Origin: Sphaerochaeta halotolerans
GTDB lineage: Bacteria; Spirochaetota; Spirochaetia; Sphaerochaetales; Sphaerochaetaceae
NCBI RefSeq assembly: GCF_003429665.1
Contig: NZ_QUWK01000005.1
Location: 152,323-216,322, forward strand
Reading direction: 5' to 3'
DNA: 64,000 nucleotides
Position 1 is the stretch's first letter, and every line of letters starts with the position of its first letter. Position numbers and translations under genes: made by a program. Under the pieces are notes generated by a model. That model worked only from the letters and a program-made list of their open reading frames with translations. It was not told where the DNA came from and ran no database searches. Shown here piece after piece: positions 41,776 through 51,344 of the stretch.

Positions 41776-43695
41776 TCAACTCACAAAGAGTTCATCGATT
41801 TCACGTCGATAGAGGCGGTTGATCTCAAATCGCTTCAGTTCCTGTTTCGCACTCAACTCTTTCCCCACCTCAAAACTCTTTGCCAGGAGTTTGAAGCGCA
41901 CAATATGTTCGAAACTCTTGAACCCCTGCTTGCTGTTTATGATATCGCCAATGGTTTGTTCAATGAGGTTTTTGACTTCCTGCATCTGGTACATTTTGTC
42001 TGCAAGATAGGGAATGCCCTTCTCTTTGAGGTACTCCTCGATGCGTTGCTTGTTGAGCACAATCAAGGCTCCCAAGTATTTCTTATCCTGTCCCAGTACG
42101 ATGGCCTGTTCAATGTACTCACTTTCACAGAGTTTTGCTTCAATGGGCACAGGTTCAAGGTTTTCTCCACCTACCAGGACAATGGTGTCCTTCGCTCTTC
42201 CGCTGATAGCAAACTCCCCACGGTGGGTCCAGATACCCAAGTCTCCTGTATTGAGCCAACCGTTTTCATCCAGCACCAACCGGGTAAGGTCGGGACGCTT
42301 GTAATATCCCTGCATCACTTGTGGACCACGAACCATGACCACGCCCTTCTCTCCAGGTTTGGCTTCCTGTCCATGTTCTGTGACAATGCGGACTTCCGTT
42401 CCTTCCAATGGACTTACGGTGCGTTTCACCCCATGAATCAAGTGACGTACTGCTACCACAGGAGCACTCTCGGTCAATCCATAACCATCAAGCAACTTCA
42501 CGCCTATTGAAGCGAAGAAGGTATCGACACCTGCACTAAGCGACCCACCACCGCTGACACCGGCGATGAAATTTTTGCCCAATTTCTGTTTGACTTTGGA
42601 AAATACCAAATGATCTCCCAACCTATACAGTGGATAGAGCAGCAACATTGGCAGCAGTCCGACAGCTGCATCAAGGAAACGGCTATGCTTCTTGAATGTT
42701 GCAACTTCGCCCATCACGAGTTCCCTGCTTCTACTGTACATGCCGGCAATCTTGATAAAGAAGGAGAACATCCCTTTTGCCACAGGACTTTTGTTCTTCA
42801 TGCTGGCAAACACTCCTCCCTTGACGGCTTCCCAGATACGGGGGACGGAGCCCATCCAATGAGGATTCACTACCACAAGGTCGGCAAGTAGGATTGAACC
42901 CAGTGGTTTGGAGTAAGCCACCGTTGAGGCATTGGCGATAATGACATACTGCAGGATTCGTTCGAAGGAGTGCCAAACGGGAAGCACACTGAGCCACCGC
43001 TGGCCAGGGGCTAACTTCTTAATCAACTTGGGGACGGCCTCCAGCTGATAGGCAAAGTTGCTATGGGTAAGCATAACTCCCTTTGGATCACCGGTGGTAC
43101 CACTGGTGAAAATAATCGTTGCAATCTCCTCACTATTTCCTTTCTCTCGTTCGTTTTCCACCTGTTTGGCAAGTGCTCGGTTATTCAGCAGTGCCCTACC
43201 CTCATCCACGAGGTCCTGGTAACAGAGGATCTCAATCCTGGTGGCAGCAGCTGCCTCATCGCGTTGGATGTGAGTAAATTCACGATCCATGACGATCAAG
43301 TGCTGTAATTTGGGTAGGTTCTCGGAAATATTCAGAATCTTACGTAACTGTACAGTGTTCTCAACAAAACAGAACGATGCTTCTGTTACAGAGAGAATGA
43401 AGCTTACTTCATACGGCATTGCATCCCGCCCACGAGGGACATCAGCAGCACCCAGGCTGAGAATGGCCAAGTCACTGGCAAGCCATTCACGGCGGTTGTC
43501 ACTGATCAAACCAACCAAGTCTCCGCGTTTGACACCATGCTTCATCAAGCTGGCAGCAAGACTGTTCACTTCGCTATACAAGTCAGAATAGGAAATCGAC
43601 TGAAAAATGCCGTTCTTGTCCTTGCTCATCTGGACAGTATAGGCAGGATACTGTGTAACAATCTCTGCAAATATCTGGGGTATGGTTTTATACAT
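41776..43695 (-). CDS. Long-chain fatty-acid--CoA ligase (AMP-forming), paralogue 2
   Basis: 639-residue acyl-CoA synthetase. The P-loop is 'IIFTSGTTGDPKGVMLTH', with 'DGYGLTESAPVVAVR', 'WLNTGDLGIWTHRGEFAISGRAK' and a C-terminal 'LSAKQELKRFEINRLY', where the usual 'TxxxKxKR' Lys appears as 'SAKQELKR'. The N-terminal extension starts 'MYKTIPQIFAEIV'. ATG 43695 with GGAGG five bases upstream is preferred. A conserved length above 600 places it with long-chain FadD15-like enzymes. It stands alone between the ArsC-like unit and the divergent asnS. Confidence 0.87.
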   Translation of the reverse strand: MYKTIPQIFAEIVTQYPAYTVQMSKDKNGIFQSISYSDLYSEVNSLAASLMKHGVKRGDLVGLISDNRREWLASDLAILSLGAADVPRGRDAMPYEVSFILSVTEASFCFVENTVQLRKILNISENLPKLQHLIVMDREFTHIQRDEAAAATRIEILCYQDLVDEGRALLNNRALAKQVENEREKGNSEEIATIIFTSGTTGDPKGVMLTHSNFAYQLEAVPKLIKKLAPGQRWLSVLPVWHSFERILQYVIIANASTVAYSKPLGSILLADLVVVNPHWMGSVPRIWEAVKGGVFASMKNKSPVAKGMFSFFIKIAGMYSRSRELVMGEVATFKKHSRFLDAAVGLLPMLLLYPLYRLGDHLVFSKVKQKLGKNFIAGVSGGGSLSAGVDTFFASIGVKLLDGYGLTESAPVVAVRHLIHGVKRTVSPLEGTEVRIVTEHGQEAKPGEKGVVMVRGPQVMQGYYKRPDLTRLVLDENGWLNTGDLGIWTHRGEFAISGRAKDTIVLVGGENLEPVPIEAKLCESEYIEQAIVLGQDKKYLGALIVLNKQRIEEYLKEKGIPYLADKMYQMQEVKNLIEQTIGDIINSKQGFKSFEHIVRFKLLAKSFEVGKELSAKQELKRFEINRLYRREIDELFVS

Positions 43696-43901
43696 AATGA
43701 CCTCCATGTATGGTACTAGTTATTTTATATACACATTTTCATAATTTGTCAATCTGTCAGAATAAATATAAACAAGACCTTCTCCTGTATTGTGGAGAAA
43801 TTCACCCCAACGATGCCTATTCAACCAGAAATGTCATGATTCTTGACTCTTTATGGGGAAACAAATCATAATGGCGCAATATGACAAGGAGAGACTTTCC
43901 C

Positions 43902-45290
43902 ATGAAAGAACGAATTTCTACATTGCTCAAGAGAGAACCACAGGCTGAATTTGTTGTGGCAGAAGGCTGGGTAAGGACCAAGCGAGATAGTAAGAATGTA
44001 TGCTTCCTTGAGGTCAATGATGGTTCGTGTCTGAAAGGACTGCAGGTTGTCATTGACAAGGAACAACTCTCTGATGCCTCAATACTCAACGAGATTACGA
44101 CCGGTTGCTCAGTCATCTGCAAAGGGCCCATCGTTTCAAGTGCCGGGGGAAACCAAGCAGTTGAGATGGCAACCACCGATGTCCAGGTAGTAGGTCCTTG
44201 TCCGGTGGATACCTATCCGCTCCAGAAAAAACGCCATAGCATTGAGTATCTCCGTGAAATTGCTCACCTCAGGGCAAGAACCAACCTGTTTGGCGCAGTG
44301 GCACGTGTGAGAAATACCTTGAGCTATGCTGTACATACGTTTTTCCAGGAACATGGGTTCTCCTATGTAAACACCCCGATCATCGGAGCAAGTGATTGTG
44401 AGGGAGCAGGCGAACAATTTCTGGTTACCACCCTTGATCTGGACAACATTCCTCGCAATGAACAAGGTCAGATTGACTACTCGAAGGATTTCTTTGGCCG
44501 CCAGGCCTTCCTTACCGTAAGTGGTCAGCTGGAAGGCGAAACCTATGCAATGGCACTGAAAAACATCTATACCTTCGGCCCTACCTTCAGAGCAGAGAAT
44601 TCCAATACCAAACGGCACCTCTCTGAGTTCTGGATGGTAGAACCTGAGATGGCATTCTGTACGCTTGAAGGCAATATGGAAGTAGCTGAAGCGTTCCTTA
44701 AATACTTGTTCAAAACAGTGTTGGAGGAGTGCGCAGAAGATATGGCTTTCTTCAGTAAGTTTGTGCAATCAGGGGTACAGGAAACACTCAAGGCCATTGT
44801 TGAAACACCGTTTGCCCACCTGACCTACACTGAGGCGATTGAGGAACTTTCAAAGCACAACGACACGTTTGAATTTCCTGTTTCATGGGGCAGTGACTTG
44901 CAGAGTGAACATGAGAAGTTCCTTACCGAAGTGGTATGCAAGAGACCTGTTATCGTGACTGACTACCCCAAGGAGATCAAGGCTTTCTACATGAAACTGA
45001 ATGAGGATGGAAAGACTGTTCGTGGTATGGATGTCCTGGTTCCCCGCCTCGGGGAGATTATCGGCGGTAGTGAACGTGAATCCGATCTTGCCACATTGAC
45101 CAAACGAATGGAGGAGCTCGGCCTCAATCTTGATGATTATTGGTGGTATCTCGATCTGAGAAGATTTGGCACCGTGCCTCACGCCGGTTTCGGACTTGGA
45201 TTCGAGCGCTTGGTACAGTACGTCACCGGTATTGCAAACATACGGGACGTCATTCCGTATCCTAGGGCTCCCAAACTGGCGGACTTCTAA
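43902..45290 (+). CDS. asnS: Asparaginyl-tRNA synthetase
   Basis: Class IIb aminoacyl-tRNA synthetase, 462 residues. The N-terminal OB-fold anticodon domain ('[25 protein letters not shown]') is followed by motif 2 ('[28 protein letters not shown]') and motif 3 ('[15 protein letters not shown]'). The '[12 protein letters not shown]' segment distinguishes AsnRS from AspRS. ATG 43902 with AAGGAGAG upstream is preferred over the earlier in-frame start at 43881. Monocistronic, with a bidirectional terminator. Confidence 0.96.
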   Translation: MKERISTLLKREPQAEFVVAEGWVRTKRDSKNVCFLEVNDGSCLKGLQVVIDKEQLSDASILNEITTGCSVICKGPIVSSAGGNQAVEMATTDVQVVGPCPVDTYPLQKKRHSIEYLREIAHLRARTNLFGAVARVRNTLSYAVHTFFQEHGFSYVNTPIIGASDCEGAGEQFLVTTLDLDNIPRNEQGQIDYSKDFFGRQAFLTVSGQLEGETYAMALKNIYTFGPTFRAENSNTKRHLSEFWMVEPEMAFCTLEGNMEVAEAFLKYLFKTVLEECAEDMAFFSKFVQSGVQETLKAIVETPFAHLTYTEAIEELSKHNDTFEFPVSWGSDLQSEHEKFLTEVVCKRPVIVTDYPKEIKAFYMKLNEDGKTVRGMDVLVPRLGEIIGGSERESDLATLTKRMEELGLNLDDYWWYLDLRRFGTVPHAGFGLGFERLVQYVTGIANIRDVIPYPRAPKLADF

Positions 45291-45294
45291 CCTC

Positions 45295-45318
45295 AAGGCG
45301 GCTTCAAGCCGCCTTTTC
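45295..45318. terminator. Bidirectional terminator between asnS and the LuxR-type gene
   Basis: AAGGCGGCTT/AAGCCGCCTT (45295-45315) followed by TT on the plus strand; it lies between the two convergent stops. Confidence 0.78.
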
Positions 45319-45875
45319 TAATGATACAGAGAAAACAAGGCCCAGACGATCAATTGACTGGTGGTGTGGACACCACTCTTGAGAAACAGATGCTTCTTGT
45401 GGGCGATGACTGTCGACATTTTGATCCCCAAGACAGAAGCAATCTGACGGGTGTCCTGCCCACTCACCATCAACGTGAGCACCTGATTTTCTCTCTTGGT
45501 CAGAACAACAGGGTGTTCATTGACTCCATCATTGGGATGCGGACCAGAGAGAAACCTGCCCAGCATCATCTCAAGGAGCGGTTCACTGCAAGTAAGGGAG
45601 AGCACAATTGTACTCTGGTCCTCCAGCAAGGAACACATCATTTTCATCGGTTTTGGACAGAAGATAAGAAGATTCTGGGATGAAAGTCTTCGTTTCATTT
45701 GTACAGCTGAAGGAAGATCAGAGCAGTAACAAATATAGTTTCTGCTCTCATTGCCTGCGGGGACCGCACCAAGATGGTACACTTGCAGTCTCAGCTGCGG
45801 ATAACTGGCGAGCCTACTAAGCATTCTTTCCCGTTCAAACGTATTATGGTAGAGCAAGATTGTTTCATGGTTCAT
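45318..45875 (-). CDS. LuxR-type transcriptional regulator
   Basis: 185 residues. The C-terminal ~60 residues are a LuxR/NarL helix-turn-helix: 'LTKRENQVLTLMVSGQDTRQIASVLGIKMSTVIAHKKHL', with the canonical LTxRExxVL start. The N-terminal ~120 residues look like a divergent receiver-like domain ('LLYHNTFERERMLSRLASYP') without the phosphorylatable Asp at the expected place, so activation by phosphorylation is not certain. No partner kinase is encoded nearby. Convergent with asnS. Confidence 0.82.
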   Translation of the reverse strand: MNHETILLYHNTFERERMLSRLASYPQLRLQVYHLGAVPAGNESRNYICYCSDLPSAVQMKRRLSSQNLLIFCPKPMKMMCSLLEDQSTIVLSLTCSEPLLEMMLGRFLSGPHPNDGVNEHPVVLTKRENQVLTLMVSGQDTRQIASVLGIKMSTVIAHKKHLFLKSGVHTTSQLIVWALFSLYH

Positions 45876-45894
45876 GTTCTCCTAAGAAGAGACA

Positions 45895-46440
45895 TCAGGA
45901 ATATTGCTTCAGCATACTGGTAAGCAATGCATCGAACGAATCACTGAAAGCCTTGGTCTGCTTCCCATTCATTCTGGAGTGTTGTTCACTGAAAATACCC
46001 AATTCCCTAAACTCCGTCATGGTATTTCGGATGGAGAGTCGCTCTGCCATATTCTCTTTGGTATAGGTGTTCCCCCTGTCATCAAGCACAGTAATGCCCT
46101 TCTCTACCAAGCGACCAGCAAGAGGAATGTCGTGGGTAATGGCAATGGCGGGTGGTTCAGCATGGTCGACGATCCAGTCATCTGCACTATCATCACCCTT
46201 CTCCACCTGTACCTGGTTGATGGAGCTCTTTATTTCCCTAAGAGACGATTGATCATCTAATCCTTGTTTCTTAGCCTCATAACGCAAGGCATTGGTGTGC
46301 TGTTGGTAGGCTTGCTCCACATCCTTGAGTACACGGTCTGCAACAAAGTAGACCGAGAGGTTTCGTCGAACTACTGCCTTGAGAATAATCTGTCTTAGGT
46401 TTCGCGGACAGGAGTCTGCATCTACATAAAGGGTGAACAT
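45895..46440 (-). CDS. YaiI/YqxD (DUF188) family protein
   Basis: 181-residue protein of the UPF0178 family, recognised from 'LYVDADSCPRNLRQIILKAVVRR', 'KGDDSADDWIVDHAEPPAIAITHDIPLA' and 'VLDDRGNTYTKENM'. The fold is PIN/NYN-like with conserved acidic residues, so it is probably a metal-dependent nuclease, but function is unproven. It lies 19 bp upstream of the LuxR-type gene on the same strand, so co-transcription is possible. Confidence 0.9.
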   Translation of the reverse strand: MFTLYVDADSCPRNLRQIILKAVVRRNLSVYFVADRVLKDVEQAYQQHTNALRYEAKKQGLDDQSSLREIKSSINQVQVEKGDDSADDWIVDHAEPPAIAITHDIPLAGRLVEKGITVLDDRGNTYTKENMAERLSIRNTMTEFRELGIFSEQHSRMNGKQTKAFSDSFDALLTSMLKQYS

Positions 46441-46454
46441 GCCTCCAGCCTACC

Positions 46455-46580
46455 GCAAAATGCAGGGTTTTGTCACCCACGGGAGAAGAAACCGTCACAG
46501 CTACCCCGCCTGCACTACAGGCTATGGTGTTCATCTGCGAAGGAGTGTAACTCCGGAAACAGAGACAGAGAGGAATTCGT
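46455..46580 (+). promoter_or_regulatory. Possible decayed cobalamin-riboswitch-like element
   Basis: The stretch 46481-46516 (GGGAGAAGAAACCGTCACAG followed by CTACCCCGCCTGCACT) resembles the core of cobalamin riboswitches, in which GAAA..CCGTCACAG..CCCGCC.ACTGT is common. The GGTG before the core and a clean B12 box are missing; 'AGACAGAG' at 46563 may be a trace. A plus-strand terminator follows at 46587. No plus-strand gene lies downstream, so if real it is orphaned. Weak by-eye match. Confidence 0.2.
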
Positions 46581-46586
46581 ATATAT

Positions 46587-46616
46587 AAGGCAAGAGAAGC
46601 AGTTGCCTTCCTTTTT
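46587..46616 (+). terminator. Orphan intrinsic terminator
   Basis: AAGGCAA (46587-46593) pairs with TTGCCTT (46603-46609), followed by CCTTTTT. There is no upstream plus-strand gene; it may end the riboswitch-like leader or an unannotated small RNA. Confidence 0.55.
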
Positions 46617-46747
46617 CACTTCCACCCGAACAATGACCATATCGAAGGTCGATTCCTCCAAGCTAATGCTCATACAATCGGGAAGGAGGTGGACAGAAGG
46701 TTCTCCTTGCCTCCCATAAGGTTACTCAAGGCCATGGTAAAGTTCCA

Positions 46748-46892
46748 ATGAAAGGTATCAATACCCCGGACTCAAGAGGCGTTGCCTCCTTTTCCGCCCC
46801 AAGGGACGAGGTATCTCACCTTGCTTTCCCGGCACTCGCTCCAGAGAGGAACCTTCCTGCTGATTCCTTTCCTCTCGCTCCGTTGGGGAATA
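46748..46892 (+). repeat. Dispersed hairpin repeat, copy D (internal deletion)
   Basis: Copy of the 158-bp element lacking 12 bp that make up one whole hairpin (AGGGCAAGCCCT); the frame MKGINTP..ASFSAPRD stays open across the deletion. It ends GGGGAATAA instead of GGGGAATGA. Confidence 0.85.
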
Positions 46893-46940
46893 AGGCAGTT
46901 CTTGGTATTCTAGGTGAAATTCGATTTGCACACCGAACAT

Positions 46941-46973
46941 AATGAAGACGTCCTCGAGAAGGACGCCTTCATT
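46941..46973. terminator. Hairpin downstream of the radical SAM gene
   Basis: AATGAAG..CGTCCT pairs with AGGACG..CTTCATT around a short loop, 11 bp past the stop of the minus-strand gene. There is no clear T-run, so termination is only likely. Confidence 0.5.
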
Positions 46974-46983
46974 ACTATAGGTT

Positions 46984-48456
46984 CTACTTTGCTCTGGCTA
47001 ACTTTTCAGGAGGCTGTTGCTCAGTTGCACTCTCCATATACTCCTTTCTCCAGATTGGCTCAGTAAGTTCACTAAGCCGTTCATCGTATGCCACAAGTTC
47101 CCTATAATAGGTTTCATCTGAGAGAATATCCTCTGCTGTTTTATTCTCGCCATGCGCATCACTGGTTAGGATATTTGCTCGGAAATTTGCATAATGGTCA
47201 CGTATGGAACAGGGCATGAGCAGGTTATCAACATTCTTTGCATCTGTTAGCTGGCTACCTTTTTGCCAGGATCTGCCGCGACGCATCATGTCAGACATGA
47301 GGGCATCTCCGACATGCTTACCTTCAGCAAAAAGTCGTTTTACGTTGTCAATGGTATAGGGTACGAAAACACATGGCATGATATCTCCATTCCAATTAAT
47401 GTAGAGATAACCGCCTTCTCGCCCGTACGCAATGCATCCCCGTGTGAGCACTCCACTATTCCAGAAATCGGCCATCGGATAGCGTTTTTTCGCCATCAAG
47501 GATTCCCATTTGCGGTAGAGTTTGACACGTGTTTCCGGATCAGGCATAAGCTCGAAAACCTCTTTTCCGCGTCCTATCGGCATAAGCTGGAACTGCCACA
47601 TAAATGAGGCTCCCAGCTTGTCAAAATAGGTTTCATAAAACTCATCAGTAAGAAGGAGATCAGCATTTTTGCTCGTACTGGTGACAGAGACGATAAACGG
47701 CATACCCACATTCCTCAGGGATTCCATGGCAGAAAGAATTTTCTTGTATACTCCTCTTCCTCGACGCTCATCGGTCTCTTTCTCAAATCCTTCGACGGAT
47801 ATTGCAGGTACTCCATTTCCAAGCTTTTCTAGTTTTTTTGCCATTTCATCATCAATAAGTACGCCGTTTGTGTAGAACATGAAGAAGGTGTCCGGATGAC
47901 TCTCGAAGAGATCGAGAAGCGTCTTCCCCTTGTCTTCATACATCAACGGCTCACCTCCGCTGATAACAACGAAGCGATTGCCTGCATCTTGTTCCAGCTC
48001 AGTAACAATTTGGTCTACAGTCTCAAACGGCAATGATGGAGTAGAAGCTCCGTTACTGGAAGCATAACACCCTTCACAGTTCAGGTTGCAACGCTGAGTC
48101 GGCGAAATGACGGCAAAGCTTGGTGGATTTGTCTGATATGTTTTTCGATACTCGGCAACTTTTTTCTCCCGTGCTTCCCTTCGTCCAGTAGCGAAAGCAC
48201 CATCGATCAAAGCCACAGACAGACGATCAATCACATGCTTTGAGATATACCCCTTGTTGATGTTCTCAACTGCCCTAGACAACAATGAAGAAGCCCACTC
48301 ATATCTCTTGTACGCTACAGCAGGAATGTCATCTTCACCGCTTGCTACAATCGACTCATAAAACATGCTGTCAAGCTTTTTAACAACCTGCTTTTGAACA
48401 ATTTTGTTTGAAACGGCCAACCGTGTTACCATTTTGGCAGCTCTTGAATTATTCAT
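46984..48456 (-). CDS. Radical SAM protein with SPASM-like C-terminus
   Basis: 490-residue radical SAM enzyme. The [4Fe-4S]/SAM site is C123-x3-C127-x2-C130 in 'PTQRCNLNCEGCYASSNG', with 'VVISGGEPLMYED' (GGEP motif). Near the C-terminus 'RGCIAYGREGGYLYINWNGDIMPCVFVPY' has the Gly/Cys spacing of a SPASM-type auxiliary cluster region, with a further 'LLMPCSIRDHY'. Such proteins modify peptides or small molecules; no precursor peptide is obvious nearby. An N-terminal ~110-residue helical extension precedes the barrel. The TetR gene lies 22 bp upstream on the same strand and probably controls it. Confidence 0.88.
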   Translation of the reverse strand: MNNSRAAKMVTRLAVSNKIVQKQVVKKLDSMFYESIVASGEDDIPAVAYKRYEWASSLLSRAVENINKGYISKHVIDRLSVALIDGAFATGRREAREKKVAEYRKTYQTNPPSFAVISPTQRCNLNCEGCYASSNGASTPSLPFETVDQIVTELEQDAGNRFVVISGGEPLMYEDKGKTLLDLFESHPDTFFMFYTNGVLIDDEMAKKLEKLGNGVPAISVEGFEKETDERRGRGVYKKILSAMESLRNVGMPFIVSVTSTSKNADLLLTDEFYETYFDKLGASFMWQFQLMPIGRGKEVFELMPDPETRVKLYRKWESLMAKKRYPMADFWNSGVLTRGCIAYGREGGYLYINWNGDIMPCVFVPYTIDNVKRLFAEGKHVGDALMSDMMRRGRSWQKGSQLTDAKNVDNLLMPCSIRDHYANFRANILTSDAHGENKTAEDILSDETYYRELVAYDERLSELTEPIWRKEYMESATEQQPPEKLARAK

Positions 48457-48478
48457 AAAACCCTCCTTAAGAGTAAAT

Positions 48479-49102
48479 TTATTGCTTCATAACAGCGACT
48501 TCAGGTTTGAAATTAATGGAAAGAAGATAGGATACAGAACGCTGCAGCTTATGCTTTGCCTCTTCCAACGAGGTGTTATAGGCATTAAGCAGTGCACCAT
48601 CTACAATAAGACGAATTGCATCTACCAAGCCCGCTATAGTTTGGCGGGGAGTTAATTGTCCTTCTTTTATGCCTTGCTGCACCACTGTTTTTAGGGATTC
48701 AACCCACAACTTGTTATAATCATCCTGAAGTTGCAGCAGACGCTTATTCTGATGTATGGCAGAAACAATAGTCAGATATCCCTCAGCACCAGTATGCTGA
48801 TAATTACCGCACTGATCCACTTCATACAGTGGTGAAAGTGGAAGGTACATGATTTTCTGGATTTTTGATTGAAAATTTCCAGGACCCGATACAATATCCG
48901 GCAACTCTTGGAATTGCTTGAAGAAATAGGTTTTCACCACCTCCTCAAACAAATCCTCTTTACTATTGAAGTAATGATAGAGCGCACCACGGGAAACACC
49001 GGCTTTATCGATGATACGGTTAATACCAACGCGATAACCCTCAGTTACAAACAATTCAAAAGCGGTAACAATAATCTTTGTTTTGCTTTGTTTCTTCTTC
49101 AT
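48479..49102 (-). CDS. TetR-family transcriptional regulator
   Basis: 207 residues with a clear N-terminal TetR helix-turn-helix ('IIVTAFELFVTEGYRVGINRIIDKAGVSRGALYHYFNSKEDLF') and a ligand-binding helical domain. It is transcribed with the radical SAM gene (22-bp gap), an autoregulated two-gene unit typical of TetR systems. The ligand is unknown. AGGAAGG precedes ATG 49102. Confidence 0.9.
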   Translation of the reverse strand: MKKKQSKTKIIVTAFELFVTEGYRVGINRIIDKAGVSRGALYHYFNSKEDLFEEVVKTYFFKQFQELPDIVSGPGNFQSKIQKIMYLPLSPLYEVDQCGNYQHTGAEGYLTIVSAIHQNKRLLQLQDDYNKLWVESLKTVVQQGIKEGQLTPRQTIAGLVDAIRLIVDGALLNAYNTSLEEAKHKLQRSVSYLLSINFKPEVAVMKQ

Positions 49103-49626
49103 AACATACCGACCTTCCTGTTTTTATTGTAGGACATGAAATTTTAATCGTCAACCTTAAAAAATAGAATTTACGGCAATGCCCCATACCGCTTTTCTCC
49201 AAACCCACCACAGTAAAACGGTTGCTGTTTGAAAAAAGTACCACCCATGTCTGCTAGCCGCTCACAGGATACCCGTATCTTCAAAGAGCTCAAAAGGAAT
49301 TCGTAGTCAGAATAGAACGTGGGATTCCTTTCCCCTGGTTTACAGCAACAAACACAAGGCAAATCAGCTCAATGCGTAAGCCGCTTATTTCCCAAGTTTT
49401 TTTTGTGCGTACTACCAGACATTTCTATTTTTATGCGATTGTCGTGTTACTGAAGCTCTGATGAAACAGCCAACGTTCATTGATGGGATATTCCTGATGC
49501 ATTTTATGCCTCATCACCTCTGCATAGCAGGGCAAATGGACCCAAGCAAGCGCCAATGCTTGAAACTGAGAGCCCTTTTGTTCTATGGTTAAGAAATCCA
49601 GAGACCAAATGAGAGAGGAGTTCAGC
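49103..49626. other. No recognisable gene (524 bp)
   Basis: Only short frames without family resemblance are present (for example 49171-49362 minus). Base composition is A/T-rich next to the TetR gene. The right end carries the ribosome-binding site of the phosphofructokinase (GAGGAG at 49615-49620). Confidence 0.5.
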
Positions 49627-51285
49627 ATGGATATTTCCCCTTTGCAGAGAGTACGTTATGCCTATCAACCCAAGCTACCCGCAATTTTGAGGGAGAGCAT
49701 CACCAAGGTAGCCCCCCAGAAGGGAGAAGCTACCAGTGCACAGTCTGATGCAGATCGGATCAAGGCACTCTTTCCCAACACATACGGACTTCCCAGAGTT
49801 TCGTTCTTGTCCGGAGTGAATACGGATATCAGCAAGAAGCGGAACGTGGGAGTAATCCTCAGCGGTGGGCAGGCTCCTGGTGGACATAATGTCATCAGTG
49901 GCATTTTCGATGCACTGAAGGCAGCCAATAGGGAGAACACATTGTATGGGTTCAAGGGTGGGCCTTCCGGTATTCTGGAAGACTCCTACCGTATTATCGA
50001 TGAAGAATATCTTGCTGCATTCCGCAACACCGGTGGGTTTGACATTATTGGAAGCGGGAGAACCAAACTTGAGACTGAAGAGCAGTTTGAAGTCTGCGCA
50101 CAGGTATGCAAAAACCATGAGATTGATGCATTGGTCATCATCGGTGGAGATGACTCAAACACCAATGCAGCAGTCTTGGCTGAGTACTTCCTTGCAAAGG
50201 GCCACGGCATCCAGGTAATTGGCTGTCCCAAGACCATCGACGGGGATCTGAAGAACGAATCCATTGAAATTTCCTTTGGATTCGATACCGCTACCAAAAC
50301 CTACAGCGAATTGATCGGCAACATTGAGCGAGATGCCAACAGTGCAAAGAAGTACTGGCATTTTATAAAGCTTATGGGCCGTTCTGCAAGTCATATTGCC
50401 CTGGAGTGTGCGCTGGAGACCCAGCCCAACGTCTGCTTGATTAGCGAGGAAGTTGAGGCCAAGGAGCAGAGCCTTGTGAGCATTGTGGATTACATTGCGA
50501 AGATTGTTGCAGAGCGTGCAGAAGATGGAAACAACTTTGGTGTGGCTCTTATTCCTGAGGGATTGATTGAATTCATTCCTGAGATCAAGGTCCTGATCAG
50601 CCAGATCAACAATCTCCTTGCAAAGGAAGAGAAAGCATTCAACAAGATTGCTGACGGCAGTGAACGCATTGCCTTTGTTGCAGAGCGACTCAGCAAGGAA
50701 ACAGCCAAGGTATTCACTATTCTTCCGGAAGAAATTCAGAAACAGCTCTTGATGGACCGAGACCCGCATGGGAACGTACAGGTCTCCAGGATAGAGACTG
50801 ACAAATTGCTTGCACAAATGGTGGAAGAGAAGCTTTCAGGCATGAAGAAGGAAGGCACCTATACAGGCAAATTCAGTTCCATGACCCACTTCTTTGGATA
50901 TGAAGGCCGTTGCGCATTCCCGACCAACTTTGATGCAGACTACTGCTACAGCCTTGGATACAATGCTTTCCTGTTGATCGGCAGTGGTCTCTCTGGGTAT
51001 CTCTCATCAGTTACCAACCTTGCAGCACCTGCCGAAGAATGGAAGGCCGGTGGTATCCCCATCACCATGATGATGAACATGGAAGTACGTCATGGAGAGG
51101 ACAAGCCTGTTATCAAGAAAGCCTTGGTGGAACTTGACGGTAAGCCTTTCCAGTACTTTGCTGAGCATCGTGATAAGTGGGCCCGCGAGACCTGTTACAC
51201 CTACCCAGGTGCAGTACAGTACTTCGGCCCGGCAGAGGTCTGCGACCTCACCACGGTTACCCTCGCATTGGAACAGACTAGGTAA
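49627..51285 (+). CDS. pfp: Pyrophosphate--fructose-6-phosphate 1-phosphotransferase (long form)
   Basis: 552-residue PPi-dependent phosphofructokinase, catalysing the reversible fructose 6-phosphate to fructose 1,6-bisphosphate step with pyrophosphate. The donor site reads '[17 protein letters not shown]' and '[12 protein letters not shown]'. The Asp after GGD, together with the Lys of PKTIDGD, marks PPi rather than ATP use. Other blocks are '[14 protein letters not shown]' and '[18 protein letters not shown]'. This long form is typical of spirochaetes. ATG 49627 with GAGGAG six bases upstream is preferred over the earlier frame start. Confidence 0.93.
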   Translation: MDISPLQRVRYAYQPKLPAILRESITKVAPQKGEATSAQSDADRIKALFPNTYGLPRVSFLSGVNTDISKKRNVGVILSGGQAPGGHNVISGIFDALKAANRENTLYGFKGGPSGILEDSYRIIDEEYLAAFRNTGGFDIIGSGRTKLETEEQFEVCAQVCKNHEIDALVIIGGDDSNTNAAVLAEYFLAKGHGIQVIGCPKTIDGDLKNESIEISFGFDTATKTYSELIGNIERDANSAKKYWHFIKLMGRSASHIALECALETQPNVCLISEEVEAKEQSLVSIVDYIAKIVAERAEDGNNFGVALIPEGLIEFIPEIKVLISQINNLLAKEEKAFNKIADGSERIAFVAERLSKETAKVFTILPEEIQKQLLMDRDPHGNVQVSRIETDKLLAQMVEEKLSGMKKEGTYTGKFSSMTHFFGYEGRCAFPTNFDADYCYSLGYNAFLLIGSGLSGYLSSVTNLAAPAEEWKAGGIPITMMMNMEVRHGEDKPVIKKALVELDGKPFQYFAEHRDKWARETCYTYPGAVQYFGPAEVCDLTTVTLALEQTR

Positions 51286-51309
51286 CCTATCCAACAATAC
51301 AAGGTTACC

Positions 51310-51342
51310 CCGGATTGCCATGTGGTGATCCGGTTTTTTTCT
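51310..51342 (+). terminator. Intrinsic terminator of pfp
   Basis: CCGGAT (51310-51315) pairs with ATCCGG (51328-51333), with further inner pairing, followed by seven T. Confidence 0.85.
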
Positions 51343-51344
51343 TT

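Noticed and set aside
43138..43320. Overlapping reading frames inside the acyl-CoA synthetase as a separate small protein
   Set aside because: No initiation signal, and codon pattern follows the minus-strand enzyme.
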